A DNA stretch of 64,000 nucleotides from Pseudoduganella buxea (GCF_009720835.1 NZ_WNKZ01000018.1:1-64000), one strand, 5' to 3'. Shown: positions 17,993 to 28,552, numbered from the stretch's first letter. Notes: generated from the sequence alone by a model not told the origin. Numbers and translations: made by a program.

Positions 17993-20900
17993 TGCAGACG
18001 TTCCTGACCTGGCTGGCCGGTTCGCCCCTGGGCCGCCTGCGCGACACGTGGCGGCGCGACATCCTGTTGCGCCTGGCCGTCTCGATCTTCCTGGCCGTGG
18101 CGCTGTCGACGGCCGCCTACACGACCTACGCGCTGCACACCTTGAAGGCCCAGGCCGAACTGCGCCTGCAGGAGCGCTCCGACCGCCTGGCCACGGTGCT
18201 GGCCCAGGCGCTGGCGCGGCCCCTGTTCGACATCAACAACGCCGCCATCACCAGCGTCGTCGACGCCATCCGCGGCACGCCGGAAGTGCTGATGCTGCGC
18301 GTGTCCGCCCCGGCCGGCGGCGCCGAGCTGGCCGGCTTCTCGGCCAGCCGCATCGATCCGGGCAAGGCCATTGCCGTGCACCGCGACATCACCTTCGTCG
18401 ACGGCTCGCGCAGCTACCGGGTCGGTGCCATCGATATCGCCTATTCGCGCCAGGAAGTCGAGCGCGACCTGCGCCGCCAGCTGACCCAGGCCCTGGTGGT
18501 CAACCTGCTGTTGGCGCTGACCATCGTCGCGTCGATCTTCCTGGTGGGGCGCAAGGCGGCGCGCCCGTTCGCCGACATCCAGAAGTCGCTGGAGAAGCTG
18601 ACCCAGGGCAGGACGGACATCCAGCTGTCCGGCATCGGCCGGGCCGACCAGGTGGGCCGCCTGTCCGGCGCCGTGCGCAGCTTTCGCGACACGTTGACGC
18701 GCCTGCGCGACGCCGAAAGCGAGTTGCGCGAACTGAACGGCGACCTGGAAACGAAGATCGACGCCCGCACGCACGACCTGAAAATGACGATGCAGATGGC
18801 GCGCGACAGCGAGCGCAAGGTGCAGGCCATTATCGACACGGCACTCGACGCCGTCGTCACGATGGACCGGCACGGCCGCGTCGCCGGCTGGAACCGCCAG
18901 GCCGAGCGCATCTTCGGCTGGAGCCGCGACGAGGCCGTCGGCCAGCAGCTCGACAGCCTGATCATCCCGCCCCGCTACCGCGAGGATCACCGGCGCGGGT
19001 TCCGCAATTACCTGGCCGGCGAGGGCCGCGGCGAAGTGCTGGACCGCCGCATCGAGGTGGAGGCGCTGCGCAGCGACGGCAGCGAGTTTCCCATCGAGCT
19101 GTCGATCACCCGCATCCTGCTCGACGGCGCCGACAACTACGAGTTCTGCGGCTTCATCCGCGACATCAGCGACCGGCGCGAACGCGAGCAGAAGCTGGTG
19201 GCGGCCAACGTGAAGGCGGAGGCGGCCAACCTGGCCAAGTCCGAGTTCCTGGCCAATATGAGCCACGAGATCCGCACGCCCATCAGCGCCATCATCGGCA
19301 TGGCCTACCTGGCGCTGCGCACCGAGCTGTCGCCCAAGCAGCACGACTACATCAGCAAGATCCACCGCGCCGGCCTGGGCCTTCTGGGCATCCTGAACGA
19401 CATCCTCGATTTTTCCAAGATCGAGGCGGGCCGGCTGGAAGTGGAGGCCGTGCCGTTCTTCCTGGACGACGTGCTGGCCCACGTGGCCAGCGTGACGAGC
19501 CAGAAGGCGGCAGACAAGGGCCTGGAGTACCTGTTCGACGTGCCGCCTTCCGTGCCGCGTCACCTGTGCGGCGACCCGCTGCGCCTGGGCCAGGTGCTGA
19601 TCAACCTGGTCAACAATGCCGTCAAGTTCACGGCCACGGGCGAACTGGAACTGTCCTGCCGCCAGCTCGACAGCGACAGTACCGACCGCGTCGTGCTGGT
19701 GTTCTCCGTGCGCGACACGGGCATCGGCATGGCGCCCGAGCAGAAGGCCAAGCTGTTCCGCGCCTTCAGCCAGGCCATGGGCTCGACCACGCGCCAGTTC
19801 GGTGGCACGGGCCTGGGCCTGTCGATCTCGCAGCAGCTGGTGCGGCTGATGGGCGGCTCGATCGCCGTCGACAGCGAGGAAGGGCGCGGCTCCGTGTTCA
19901 GTTTCGAGCTCAGCTTCGCGCGCTGCGGCGAGCCGCAATCGGCGCCCGTGCTGCCGCCGGCCCTGGATGGGGCGCGGGTGCTGCTGGTGGACGACAATCC
20001 GCTGGCGCTGGAAGTGCTGTGCGAAGCCATGCGCGGCCTGCCGCTGCATGCCGACACGGCCGGCGACGGCGCGACCGCGCTGGACCTGGTGCTGGCGGCC
20101 GACGCCGCCGGCAACCCGTATGCGCTGGTGCTGACGGACTGGCAGATGCCCGGCATCGACGGTATCGAGCTGGCACGCCGCATCGCGGCCCAGCCGCTGC
20201 GGCGCCAGCCCGGCATGGTGCTCGTCACGGCCTTCGGACGCGACGACACCCAGCGCGAGGCGGAGGCGGCCGGCTTTGCCGGCTTCCTGTTCAAGCCCAT
20301 CGCCCAGTCGGCGCTGATGCAGATGCTGGTGACCTTGTTTACGCCGGCGCAGCAGCGCGGCACGGCGCTGCCCCCGGCGCCGCCGGCCATCATCGCCCGC
20401 GTGCTGCTGGTTGAGGACAATCCCGTCAACCAGCAGGTGGCGGCGGAACTGATGCAGGTGCAGGGCATCCATGTCGATTTCGCCGGCAACGGCCGCGAGG
20501 CGCTGGACATGCTGGCCCAGGCCGGTCCGGAGCGCTACGACCTGGTGCTGGTGGACCTGGAAATGCCGATGCTGGACGGCCACGAGACGACCCTGGCCCT
20601 GCGCCGCGACAAGCGCTTCGACCGCACGCCCGTCATCGCGATGACGGCCCATGCGCTGGCCGACGTGCGCGAGCGCTGCCTGGCCGAAGGCATGCAGGAT
20701 TACCTGACCAAGCCGATCGACCCGGACCGGCTGTATGCCACCTTGTCGCGCTGGCTGGGCCGGCCCATGCTGCCGGCGCCACCGGCCCAGCCACCCCAGC
20801 GGGGACGCGGCCTGCCCGAGCTGGCCGGCATCGACACGGGGCGGGGCCTGCGCCACGTGGCCGGCAACCAGGTACTGTACCTGCAACTGCTGGAACGCTT

Positions 20901-21420
20901 CTGCCACTCGCAGCGCGACGCGGCCGAGACGGTGATGGCGGCGCTGGCGGCCGGCCGCCGCGACGAGGCGCGCCAGCGCGTGCATACCTTGCGCGGCGTG
21001 GCCGGCAATGTCGGCGCCAATGCCGTCGAGGCGGCCGCGCGCGAGGTCGAGGCGGCGCTGGCCGAAGGCGAGGCGCCGGCACCGGTGCTGCTGAACGAAC
21101 TGAAGGTGGCGCTCGACGTGGCCGTGACGGCCGTCGATGCCCGCTTCGCCGCGGGTGCCTGGGACGAGGCGTCGGCCGGGCCGGCGGAAGGGGCGCGCAC
21201 GGCGGCCGTGCGTCCGGCCGAGGCGGTGGCCCACCTGGCCGCGTTGCTGTCTTCAAGCAGTGCCGACAGCGTCGACTACTTCGACAGTACCCGCCCGGCG
21301 CTGGCCGCCGTGCTGGCCCCGGCCATCCTGGACCAGCTGGCGGCGCAGATCGCCCGCTACGATTTCGAGGCCGCGCGACGGTCGCTGTCGACCGGCATGC
21401 CGGCAGGAGAGCCGTCTTGA
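17992..21420 (+). CDS. Hybrid histidine kinase with PAS, two receivers and HPt
   Basis: A protein of 1142 residues. The start at 17992 is fixed by the one-base overlap with the solute-binding protein stop. Membrane segments lie at about 25-47 and 163-186, bracketing a small periplasmic sensor; HAMP is at about 188-240, PAS at about 275-400, HisKA with His425 (NMSHEIRTP), the ATPase at about 520-645 ([18 protein letters not shown]), receiver 1 with acceptor Asp716 (LTDWQMPG), receiver 2 with Asp855 ([11 protein letters not shown]), and HPt with His998 ([13 protein letters not shown]). All phosphorelay residues are present, so an internal four-step relay is possible. The likely phosphate recipient is the small receiver protein encoded next. 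Confidence 0.93.
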   Translation: MQTFLTWLAGSPLGRLRDTWRRDILLRLAVSIFLAVALSTAAYTTYALHTLKAQAELRLQERSDRLATVLAQALARPLFDINNAAITSVVDAIRGTPEVLMLRVSAPAGGAELAGFSASRIDPGKAIAVHRDITFVDGSRSYRVGAIDIAYSRQEVERDLRRQLTQALVVNLLLALTIVASIFLVGRKAARPFADIQKSLEKLTQGRTDIQLSGIGRADQVGRLSGAVRSFRDTLTRLRDAESELRELNGDLETKIDARTHDLKMTMQMARDSERKVQAIIDTALDAVVTMDRHGRVAGWNRQAERIFGWSRDEAVGQQLDSLIIPPRYREDHRRGFRNYLAGEGRGEVLDRRIEVEALRSDGSEFPIELSITRILLDGADNYEFCGFIRDISDRREREQKLVAANVKAEAANLAKSEFLANMSHEIRTPISAIIGMAYLALRTELSPKQHDYISKIHRAGLGLLGILNDILDFSKIEAGRLEVEAVPFFLDDVLAHVASVTSQKAADKGLEYLFDVPPSVPRHLCGDPLRLGQVLINLVNNAVKFTATGELELSCRQLDSDSTDRVVLVFSVRDTGIGMAPEQKAKLFRAFSQAMGSTTRQFGGTGLGLSISQQLVRLMGGSIAVDSEEGRGSVFSFELSFARCGEPQSAPVLPPALDGARVLLVDDNPLALEVLCEAMRGLPLHADTAGDGATALDLVLAADAAGNPYALVLTDWQMPGIDGIELARRIAAQPLRRQPGMVLVTAFGRDDTQREAEAAGFAGFLFKPIAQSALMQMLVTLFTPAQQRGTALPPAPPAIIARVLLVEDNPVNQQVAAELMQVQGIHVDFAGNGREALDMLAQAGPERYDLVLVDLEMPMLDGHETTLALRRDKRFDRTPVIAMTAHALADVRERCLAEGMQDYLTKPIDPDRLYATLSRWLGRPMLPAPPAQPPQRGRGLPELAGIDTGRGLRHVAGNQVLYLQLLERFCHSQRDAAETVMAALAAGRRDEARQRVHTLRGVAGNVGANAVEAAAREVEAALAEGEAPAPVLLNELKVALDVAVTAVDARFAAGAWDEASAGPAEGARTAAVRPAEAVAHLAALLSSSSADSVDYFDSTRPALAAVLAPAILDQLAAQIARYDFEAARRSLSTGMPAGEPS

Positions 21421-21779
21421 AGACCGTGCTGGTTGTGGACGATACGCCCGACAGCATCATGGTGCTGTGTGCGCTGCTGAAGGGCCGTTATGACACGCGC
21501 GTGGCCATCAGCGGCGAGGCGGCGCTGCGCCTGCTGGGCGCTGCCCCGGTCGACCTGGTACTGCTCGACGCCGTGATGCCGGGAATGGACGGCTATGAAG
21601 TATGCCGGCGCATCCGCGCCAACCCGGCGACGGTCGCCGTGCCCGTCGTCTTCCTGACGGCGCAGTCGGCACCCGAGGATGCCGCGCGGGCCGTGGCGGC
21701 GGGCGCTTCCGGTCACCTGGCCAAGCCGGTGGAGCCCGCCCTGTTGCTTGCAATGGTGGAGCGGCTCCTGGCCCGGTAA
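21417..21779 (+). CDS. Single-domain response regulator (receiver only)
   Basis: A protein of 120 residues from a TTG start at 21417 that overlaps the kinase stop; AGGAG is eight bases upstream. It is a complete receiver domain: acidic pocket VVDD near residue 7-8, acceptor Asp in LVLLDAVMPGMDG, Thr in VVFLTAQS and Lys in GHLAKPVEP. There is no output domain. By position it is likely the stand-alone receiver fed by the HPt domain of the hybrid kinase, perhaps passing the signal by protein contact. Three consecutive overlaps (binding protein, kinase, receiver) show one transcriptional unit. Confidence 0.9.
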   Translation: MKTVLVVDDTPDSIMVLCALLKGRYDTRVAISGEAALRLLGAAPVDLVLLDAVMPGMDGYEVCRRIRANPATVAVPVVFLTAQSAPEDAARAVAAGASGHLAKPVEPALLLAMVERLLAR

Positions 21780-21930
21780 GGCCGGCGGCAGGCCCTCCCG
21801 GGTCGGACCCCGGTGCTTGGGTCCGGGTTCCCGGCATGGCACGCGCCGGCGCAAAAAACGCAAGGACTGGTGCCTTGCGGCCAGAAATAGTATATATTGT
21901 TTATATTATTCAATTCCCCGCGGAGCTAGC

Positions 21931-22629
21931 ATGAACGCACTCAAGTCTGTCAAACCGGCCGCCGCGCCGGCAACCGAAACCACCGTCAACGATCCTGCCG
22001 CGACTGGCGATGTGAATGTCGCCGCCGCGCCGGCCAAGGCCCGCAAGGCCGCGCCAAGGAAGGCCACGCCAGGTCAGGCAGCGGCGGCACCTGCCGCCGC
22101 TGTCGACGCCAAGCCCGCCGCCAAGCCGGCGGCCAAGCGTGCCGCCAGGGCGCCCGTGAAGGCCGTGGCGGAAGCGGCCACGTCGGCGGCGCCGGCACCC
22201 GCCAAGGCAGCACGCAAGAGCAGCGTGAAAGCCGCCGTCAAGGCCGCACCGGCCAAGGCCGCGAAGGCGGAAAAGGTCGAGAAGGCCGAGAAGCCGGTCA
22301 AGGCAGCGAAACCGGCCAAGCCGACCGCCAAGCCAGTCACGAAGGCAACGGCCAAGCCGGCCACCAAGGCCGTCGCCAAGGCTGCGGACGTCGCCAAGGA
22401 CAAGCCGGCCAAGGAACGCCTGGTGCGCGACAGTTTCACGATGCCGGAAGCGGAATACGCGGTGCTGGGCCAGGTCAAGAAGGCCTGCCTGAAGGCCGGC
22501 TTTGAAATCCGCAAGAGCGAGCTGCTGCGCATCGGCGTGGCCCTGATCAGCCAGATCGACATGGCGACCCTGCAAAGCGTGCTTGCTTCGCTGCCGACCC
22601 TGAAGACGGGCCGTCCGAAAAAGGACTGA
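21931..22629 (+). CDS. Ala/Lys/Pro-rich histone-H1-like protein with C-terminal folded domain
   Basis: A protein of 232 residues from the ATG at 21931. Residues from about 30 to 155 are a low-complexity repeat of Ala, Lys and Pro units (AAKPAAKRAARAPVK, KPTAKPVTKATAKPATK), like the tails of bacterial histone-H1-like and AlgP-type proteins. The last 70 residues are not repetitive (RDSFTMPEAEYAVLGQVKKA, then FEIRKSELLRIGVALIS) and resemble a small ribbon-helix-helix-like unit: a RDSFTMP strand and two helices. I infer nucleoid binding through the basic tail, with the C-terminal part giving dimerisation or sequence preference. The start follows GGAG and an AT-rich promoter-like stretch at 21885-21915. 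Confidence 0.8.
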   Translation: MNALKSVKPAAAPATETTVNDPAATGDVNVAAAPAKARKAAPRKATPGQAAAAPAAAVDAKPAAKPAAKRAARAPVKAVAEAATSAAPAPAKAARKSSVKAAVKAAPAKAAKAEKVEKAEKPVKAAKPAKPTAKPVTKATAKPATKAVAKAADVAKDKPAKERLVRDSFTMPEAEYAVLGQVKKACLKAGFEIRKSELLRIGVALISQIDMATLQSVLASLPTLKTGRPKKD

Positions 22630-22713
22630 TGTCACCGAGGCGACATCGCGCTGTCATCCTGTTGAAGTAAAGGGCCGTTACGCTGGCTTCGTCTCCACAA
22701 TAGAGGACGAAGC

Positions 22714-23481
22714 ATGCAATTGACTACCGCAACAGGCTATGCCAGGGCGCTGTCGCCCCGCCTCGTCGTCGGCATGGCGACCACCAGCCACGACGTACGC
22801 GCCGTGCAGCGCCTGCGCTACCGGGTGTTCGTCGAGAACCTGGGCCTGACGGCACTGAAGCGCGCCGATGGCCTGGACAGCGACGAATTCGACGAACACT
22901 GCGACCACCTGGTCGTGCGCGACGTCGACTCGCTGAAGATCGTCGGCACCTACCGGCTGCTGTCGCCGGCCGGCGCGCGCCGCCTGGGCCGGGTCTACTC
23001 CGAAAACGAATTCGACCTGGGCCGGCTGAACGGCCTGCGCGGGCGCATGGTCGAAGCGGGCCGTGCCTGCGTCCACCCCGACTACCGGGGCGGCAGCGTG
23101 CTGATGATGCTGTGGGCAGGCCTGCTCGACTACGTGCGGCGCCAGCACTGCGACTACTTCGTCGGCTGCGCCAGCATCAGCCTGGCCGACGGCGGCCACA
23201 ACGCCGTCGCCGTCTACGACACGCTGCGCCGGACCCACCTGGCCCCAGCCGAATACCGCGTCACGCCCCACCTGCCGTTCCCCCACGAAAAGCTGGAAGC
23301 AGCCCGCACCGCCCAGGTGCCGCCGCTGCTGAAGGGCTACCTGCGCTCCGGCGCGTGGATCTGCGGCGAACCGGCCTGGGACCCGGACTTCGACAGCGCC
23401 GACCTGTTTGTCCTGCTGCCCCTGGCCAATATGGACGCCCGCTACGCCCGCCACTACGGCGTCGAGGAGCTGGCCGCCTGA
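22714..23481 (+). CDS. olsB: L-ornithine N-acyltransferase, OlsB type (GNAT fold)
   Basis: A protein of 255 residues from the ATG at 22714, with GAGGACGA upstream. It has the PEP-CTERM/OlsB-type acyltransferase pattern: VQRLRYRVFVENLG, DEFDEHCDHLVVRD, IVGTYRLLSPAGARR and GRMVEAGRACVHPDYRGG. The family transfers a 3-hydroxyacyl chain from acyl carrier protein to ornithine to make lyso-ornithine lipid, a phosphorus-free membrane lipid. OlsA, the second enzyme, is not in the window. It is not in an obvious operon. The name is by family resemblance, with a related autoinducer-synthase-like acyltransferase as the alternative. Confidence 0.75.
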   Translation: MQLTTATGYARALSPRLVVGMATTSHDVRAVQRLRYRVFVENLGLTALKRADGLDSDEFDEHCDHLVVRDVDSLKIVGTYRLLSPAGARRLGRVYSENEFDLGRLNGLRGRMVEAGRACVHPDYRGGSVLMMLWAGLLDYVRRQHCDYFVGCASISLADGGHNAVAVYDTLRRTHLAPAEYRVTPHLPFPHEKLEAARTAQVPPLLKGYLRSGAWICGEPAWDPDFDSADLFVLLPLANMDARYARHYGVEELAA

Positions 23482-23546
23482 CGCCGAATCGAAACCGGCG
23501 GCCAGCGCTGCGGCGCGGCAGCCGGTTCTGGCGTAACGGCGCCGGC

Positions 23547-26500
23547 TCAGCGCCAGCTGTCGCGCGGGGCGGGCGTGGCGAGGGCGGTGGCGGGGGCGGG
23601 GGCTTCCAGCGGTGCCGCGCCCGGGTCGCCCGAGCCTCCCAGGCCCGTGTCGGCGTGGTGACGCTTGTGGGGCGTGCCGGACAGGCGCAGCGCGAGGGTG
23701 CGCAGCAGCACGTAGAACAGGGGCGTGAGAAACAGGCCGAAGAACGTCACGCCCAGCATGCCGGCAAAGACGGCCACGCCCATCGCGTGGCGCATCTCGG
23801 CACCGGCGCCGCTGGAAAACACCAGCGGCAGCACGCCCATGATGAAGGCGATCGACGTCATCAGGATGGGCCGCAGCCGTAGCCGGCATGCTTCCAGCGC
23901 CGCCTGCAGGACGGTGCGGCCATGGTCTTCCAGCTCGCGGGCGAATTCCACGATCAGGATGGCGTTCTTCGAAGCCAGGCCCACCAGCACGAACAGGGCG
24001 ATCTGCGTGAAGACGTTGTTGTCGCCGCCCGTCAGCTTGACGCCCACCAGCGCGCACAGGATCGACATCGGCACGATCAGGATGACGGCCAGCGGCAGGG
24101 TCCAGCTTTCGTACTGGGCGGCCAGCACGAGGAAGACCAGCAGCACGCACAGGGGGAAGACGTAGACCATCGTGTTCCCGGCCAGGATCTCCTGGTAGGT
24201 CAGGTCGGTCCACTCGTAGGTGATCCCCTTCGGCAGCGTCTCGCGCGCCAGTTGCGACATGGCTTCCTGGGCCTGGCCGGACGACACGCCGGGCGCGGCG
24301 CCACCGCTGATGTCGGCCGCCGTGTAGGCGTTGTAGCGGTTCACCATGTCCGGGCCATAGGTGTCCTTCATCCGCATCAGCGAGGACAGGGGAATCATCT
24401 CGCCCTTGTCGTTGCGTACCTTCAGCTGGGCGATCTGCTCGGGCTGCGAGCGGAACGGCGCGTCGGCCTGCACCACCACCTGGTAGGTACGGCCGAACTG
24501 GTTGAAGTCGTTCACGTACAGGGAGCCCAGGTTGATCTGCAAGGCCTGGTAGACGGTCGCCAGCGGCACGCCCAGCTGCATGGCGCGGGTGCGGTCGATG
24601 TCGGCGAACAGCTGCGGCACGTTGATCTGGTAGCTGGAGAACACGCCCGCCAGCTGCGGGTTCTGCCACGCCTTCATCTGCAGCGCCTGGGTGGCCTGGT
24701 ACAGCGCGTCGTAGCCCAGGTTGCCCCGGTCCTCGACCATCATCTTGAAGCCGCCGATGGTGCCCAGGCCGTTCACCGGCGGCGGCGGGAACACCATGAT
24801 GAAGGCATCCTCGATGGCGCCCAGCCGCTTGTTTACTTCGGCCGCGATGGCCGGGCCGGACAGCTCGGCGGAGTGCCGGTCGCCGAACGGTTTCAGGCCG
24901 ATGAAGACGATGCCGGCGTTCGGCGCGTTGGTAAAGCCGTTGATCGACAGGCCGGGGAAGGCGATCGAATCCATCACGCCCGGCACGTCCCTGATGATGT
25001 CCGACATGCGCCGCACGACGGCATCCGTGCGTTCCAGGGAGGCCGCGTCCGGCAGCTGGGCAAAGCCCACCAGGTATTGCTTGTCCTGGGCCGGCACGAA
25101 GCCGGACGGCACGGCGCGGAACGCGAACACGGCCGCCACCGTCAGCGCCAGGTAGACGCCGATGCCCAGGCTCTTGCGGGCCATCACGCCCTTGACGCCG
25201 CGCCCGTAGGCATCGGAGGAACGGTGGAAGAAGCGGTTGAACCAGCCGAAGAAGGGGCCGAACAGCTTGTCCATGCCGCGCGTCAGCGCATCCTTCGGTG
25301 CGTCGTGGCTGCGCAGCAGGGCCGCCGCCAGGGCCGGCGCCAGGGTCAGCGAGCACAGGGCCGAGATGACGGTGGAGATGGCGATCGTCAGCGCGAACTG
25401 GCGGTAGAACTGGCCCGTCAGGCCGGACACGAAGGCGATCGGCACGAAGACGGCGCACAGCACCAGCGCGATGGCGACGATGGGCCCGGACACTTCGCGC
25501 ATGGCCTGGATGGTGGCGTCGTGCGGCGTCAGCCCGGCGGCGATATTGCGCTCGACGTTTTCCACCACGACGATGGCATCGTCAACGACGATGCCGATGG
25601 CCAGCACGAGTCCGAACAGCGACAAGGTGTTGATCGAAAAGCCGAACATCAGCATCACGGCAAAGGTGCCGATGATCGACACGGGCACGGCCAGCAGCGG
25701 AATGATGGAGGCGCGCCACGTCTGCAGGAACACGATGACGACGACAACGACCAGGGCCACTGCCTCGAGCAGGGTGTGGATGACGGCGCGGATCGACTCG
25801 CGCACGAACTGGGTGGGGTCGTAGACGATGGAGAACTCGACGTCCTCGGGGAAGTCCTTCGACAGCTCGGCCAGGGTGGCGCGCACGTCCGTCGACAGTT
25901 GCAGCGCATTGGCGCCGGGTGCCTCGAAGATGCCGATGGCAGCGGCCGACTTGTTGTTCAGCAGCGAGCGCAGTGCATACGAGTTCGAGCCCAGCTCGAC
26001 CCGGGCCACGTCGCGCAGCAGGGTCACGGCGCCATCGGCGTTGGTACGGACGATGACGCCGCCGAAGTCGTCCACCGTCTTCAGGCGCCCGGTGGTGTTG
26101 ACGGTCAGCTGGAACTGCGAGCCTTTCGTGGGCGAGGCACCGACGACGCCGGCCGCCACCTGCACGTTCTGGGCGCGGATGGCGTCGACCACGTCGCCCG
26201 CCGTCATCGAGCGGGCCGCCAGCTTCTGCGGATCGATCCAGATGCGCATGGCGTAGTCGCCGGCGCCGAACAGGATCACTTCGCCCATGCCGGGAATGCG
26301 CGAGAGCTGGTCCTTCACGTTGAGCACGGCGTAGTTGCGCAGGTAGACGTCGTCGTAGCGGCCCTTGGGCGAGGACAGGTGGGCCACCATCGTCAGGTTG
26401 GGCGAGCTTTTCGCCGTCGTCACGCCGATCTGGCGCACTTCCTCTGGCAGCCGGGGCAGGGCGCGCTGTACCCGGTTCTGCACCTGCGTCTCGGCCTGCT

Positions 26501-26807
26501 CGGCGTTGGTGCCGATCTTGAACGTCACCGTCAGCGCCAGGCTGCCGTCCGACGTCGCCTTCGAATCCATGTACAGCATGTTTTCCACGCCGTTGATCTG
26601 CTCCTCCAGCGGCGCGGCCACGGTTTCGGCGATGACCTTCGGATTGGCGCCCGGGTACTGGGTCCGCACCACCACCGAGGGCGGCACCACTTCCGGGTAT
26701 TCCGAGATGGGCAGGCGGCTGATGGCAATCAAACCGGCAACGAAGATCATGATCGACAGCACCGCAGCGAAGATGGGCTTGTCGACGAAAAAGCGCGGGA
26801 AGTTCAT
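23547..26807 (-). CDS. RND multidrug efflux pump, inner-membrane permease (AcrB/MexF type)
   Basis: A protein of 1086 residues, the usual length for HAE1-family pumps. It starts MNFPRFFVDKPIFAAVLSI and contains twelve membrane segments split by two large periplasmic loops. Signature segments include the YPGANPKVIAETVAAPLEEQ porter start, the proton-relay pair in GIVVDDAIVVVENVER of helix 4 and the matching helix 10-11 region. The residue pattern (TTAKSSPNL, KFMVNR-like linker, SSLMRMKDTYGP) resembles the MexF/OqxB branch. It exports amphiphilic compounds by proton motive force. The adaptor is encoded 12 bp upstream; no TolC-type outer-membrane partner is present here, so one must be shared from elsewhere. 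Confidence 0.95.
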   Translation of the reverse strand: MNFPRFFVDKPIFAAVLSIMIFVAGLIAISRLPISEYPEVVPPSVVVRTQYPGANPKVIAETVAAPLEEQINGVENMLYMDSKATSDGSLALTVTFKIGTNAEQAETQVQNRVQRALPRLPEEVRQIGVTTAKSSPNLTMVAHLSSPKGRYDDVYLRNYAVLNVKDQLSRIPGMGEVILFGAGDYAMRIWIDPQKLAARSMTAGDVVDAIRAQNVQVAAGVVGASPTKGSQFQLTVNTTGRLKTVDDFGGVIVRTNADGAVTLLRDVARVELGSNSYALRSLLNNKSAAAIGIFEAPGANALQLSTDVRATLAELSKDFPEDVEFSIVYDPTQFVRESIRAVIHTLLEAVALVVVVVIVFLQTWRASIIPLLAVPVSIIGTFAVMLMFGFSINTLSLFGLVLAIGIVVDDAIVVVENVERNIAAGLTPHDATIQAMREVSGPIVAIALVLCAVFVPIAFVSGLTGQFYRQFALTIAISTVISALCSLTLAPALAAALLRSHDAPKDALTRGMDKLFGPFFGWFNRFFHRSSDAYGRGVKGVMARKSLGIGVYLALTVAAVFAFRAVPSGFVPAQDKQYLVGFAQLPDAASLERTDAVVRRMSDIIRDVPGVMDSIAFPGLSINGFTNAPNAGIVFIGLKPFGDRHSAELSGPAIAAEVNKRLGAIEDAFIMVFPPPPVNGLGTIGGFKMMVEDRGNLGYDALYQATQALQMKAWQNPQLAGVFSSYQINVPQLFADIDRTRAMQLGVPLATVYQALQINLGSLYVNDFNQFGRTYQVVVQADAPFRSQPEQIAQLKVRNDKGEMIPLSSLMRMKDTYGPDMVNRYNAYTAADISGGAAPGVSSGQAQEAMSQLARETLPKGITYEWTDLTYQEILAGNTMVYVFPLCVLLVFLVLAAQYESWTLPLAVILIVPMSILCALVGVKLTGGDNNVFTQIALFVLVGLASKNAILIVEFARELEDHGRTVLQAALEACRLRLRPILMTSIAFIMGVLPLVFSSGAGAEMRHAMGVAVFAGMLGVTFFGLFLTPLFYVLLRTLALRLSGTPHKRHHADTGLGGSGDPGAAPLEAPAPATALATPAPRDSWR

Positions 26808-26819
26808 GCTCCCTCCAGG

Positions 26820-28001
26820 TCAGCCTTTTTGGGCCGGTGCGCCGGCGTCAGGTTCGGCATCCATCGCCACGGTGCGGGGCGCCAGCGGCGCGCCGGGCCG
26901 CACCCGCTGCAGGCCGTCCACGACGATGCGTTCGCCCGGCCTCAAGCCCGCGCGCACGACGCGCAGGCCGTCCACGGACGGGCCCAGGGTGACGGGACGG
27001 TATTCGGCCTTGTTGTCCTTGCCCAGCACGTAGACATACTTGCGGTCCTGGTCCGTACCGACGGCTCGGTCGTGGATCAGCAGGGTCGGCACGGCCGTCT
27101 GCTGCCGGCCGCCGCCGGCCAGCTGGACGCGGGCGAACAGGCCGGGCACCAGCTGGCCGTCCGGGTTGGCGAAGGTAGCGCGCATGCGCACGCTGCCCGT
27201 GGCCGGATCGAGACGGTTGTCGACGAATTCCAGCTTGCCTTCGTGCGGGAAGCCCGTCTCGTTGGCCAGGCCGATGCGCACCCGGATGTCCTTGTCCTTG
27301 TTCTGGCCTTGCCGGAGCTGCTGGCGCACGCGCAGGTAGCTGTCCTCGTCGCCGTCGAAACTGGCATAGATGGGTTCAATCGAGACGACGGAAGTCAGCA
27401 CGGCGCTGCCGTCGACCAGGTTACCCAGCGTGATTTCGGCTTTGCTGACCCGCCCGGCGATGGGCGCCGTGATATTCGTATAGCCCAGGTTCAGCCGGGC
27501 TGCATCGACCGTGGCGGCCGAGGCGCGTGCCGCCGCGTCCAGGTCCTTGACGGCGGCCGAGCGTTCGTCGAACTCGCGCTGGGCGATGGCGCGGTCCGCC
27601 AGCAGCCGGGCGGCCCGGTCCAGCTCGACCTTGGCCAGTCCCGCCCGGGCCCGGGCCGAATTGGCGTCCGCCTCCGCCTTGGCCAGCTCGGCCTGGTAGG
27701 GGCGGGGATCGATGGTGAACAGCTTGTCGCCCTTCTTCACCAGCGCGCCCGGCGTGAAGTGCACGGCCGTGATGTAGCCGGACACGCGGGGCCGGATCTC
27801 GACTCGTTCCACCGCTTCAAGGCGGCCGGAGAATTCCTGCGTCTCGACGACCTCGCGCTGCACGACCGTGGCGGCCGAAACGGGCGAGGCGGGCGGCGGC
27901 GCGGCGGTGCTCTGGCTATGGGCGCCGTCGCAGCCGGACAGCAGAAGGGCCAGCACGGCGCTCAGCAAGGCCGCAGCCGGTGGCGTCGACGACTTTGTCA
28001 T
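26820..28001 (-). CDS. RND efflux periplasmic adaptor (membrane fusion protein)
   Basis: A protein of 393 residues with a lipoprotein signal (LLSAVLALLLSGCDG, lipobox Cys). The domains run in normal adaptor order: a first beta-barrel strand, a lipoyl half (RLEAVERVEIRPRVSGYI), an alpha hairpin (QAELAKAEADANSARARAGLAK), the second lipoyl half (ITAPIAGRVSKAEITLGNLV), barrel and membrane-proximal domain. It links the inner-membrane pump to an outer-membrane channel. It is the first gene of the adaptor-pump operon. No TetR or LysR regulator lies immediately upstream; the 263-bp gap before it shows no gene. Confidence 0.93.
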   Translation of the reverse strand: MTKSSTPPAAALLSAVLALLLSGCDGAHSQSTAAPPPASPVSAATVVQREVVETQEFSGRLEAVERVEIRPRVSGYITAVHFTPGALVKKGDKLFTIDPRPYQAELAKAEADANSARARAGLAKVELDRAARLLADRAIAQREFDERSAAVKDLDAAARASAATVDAARLNLGYTNITAPIAGRVSKAEITLGNLVDGSAVLTSVVSIEPIYASFDGDEDSYLRVRQQLRQGQNKDKDIRVRIGLANETGFPHEGKLEFVDNRLDPATGSVRMRATFANPDGQLVPGLFARVQLAGGGRQQTAVPTLLIHDRAVGTDQDRKYVYVLGKDNKAEYRPVTLGPSVDGLRVVRAGLRPGERIVVDGLQRVRPGAPLAPRTVAMDAEPDAGAPAQKG

Positions 28002-28264
28002 GGTATCCCCTGGTGCACGGGCAGGCAGGGCCCGCGTCTCGGCCAGTGTAGTCAGCCGGGAATAGCTTTACCTCTCCCAATGGTGGGAGGGCGGACCGAA
28101 CGCAAAGTGTCAAAATATCAGCGGTCGGAAAGACCCGGCGACGGGGCGAGGTGGCCTGGGTACGGCTCAGGGGGAAGGGACGGCGTTGCGGGGATATTGC
28201 GCGGACAGGCAAGGTAAAACGGGCGCCGGAGCTGCGATGCCGGCGCCAGGCATTGCACTGTACT

Positions 28265-28552
28265 TCAGTGCACGGACGCAGTGGACAATTCCTTCAACTC
28301 GCGGATACTCATTTCCGACTTCTCATGCATGCGCAATAGAATCGTTGCGCCTACTGCAAGCTTACGGTGACGAATCTTGCTGATAATGGGGGGCTGTACT
28401 TCCAGCACCCGACACAGCTCGGCATCGTTCTTCAGATTCATCCGCTCGATCAAGGTATCGAGCAGCTTGTTGGGAACGAAACTTGACGGTTCCATGGCTC
28501 GGGCCCGGTTCATGGCCTCGATTAACTCCAGCTTTTTTTGCCTCACGCTCAT
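28265..28552 (-). CDS. Small HTH (Cro/XRE-like) DNA-binding protein
   Basis: A protein of 95 residues with a strong ribosome site (AGGGAGGAG, about three bases before ATG). The centre has the helix-turn-helix layout of XRE/Cro proteins: LLDTLIERMNLKNDAELCRVL followed by VQPPIISKIRHRKLAVGATI, where the second part is the recognition helix with its I/S-K-I-R pattern. The C-terminal helix ILLRMHEKSEMSIREL is typical of a common betaproteobacterial family of short proteins. It has no partner gene for a toxin-antitoxin pair, so I do not call one. It lies in AT-richer DNA between two operons. Confidence 0.75.
   Translation of the reverse strand: MSVRQKKLELIEAMNRARAMEPSSFVPNKLLDTLIERMNLKNDAELCRVLEVQPPIISKIRHRKLAVGATILLRMHEKSEMSIRELKELSTASVH

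Noticed and set aside
23922..28217. A 1431-codon plus-strand frame opposite the RND genes
   Set aside because: Shadow of the minus-strand pump and adaptor; no recognisable protein pattern.
28265..28552. Toxin-antitoxin module
   Set aside because: The HTH protein is alone; no toxin-like gene lies next to it.
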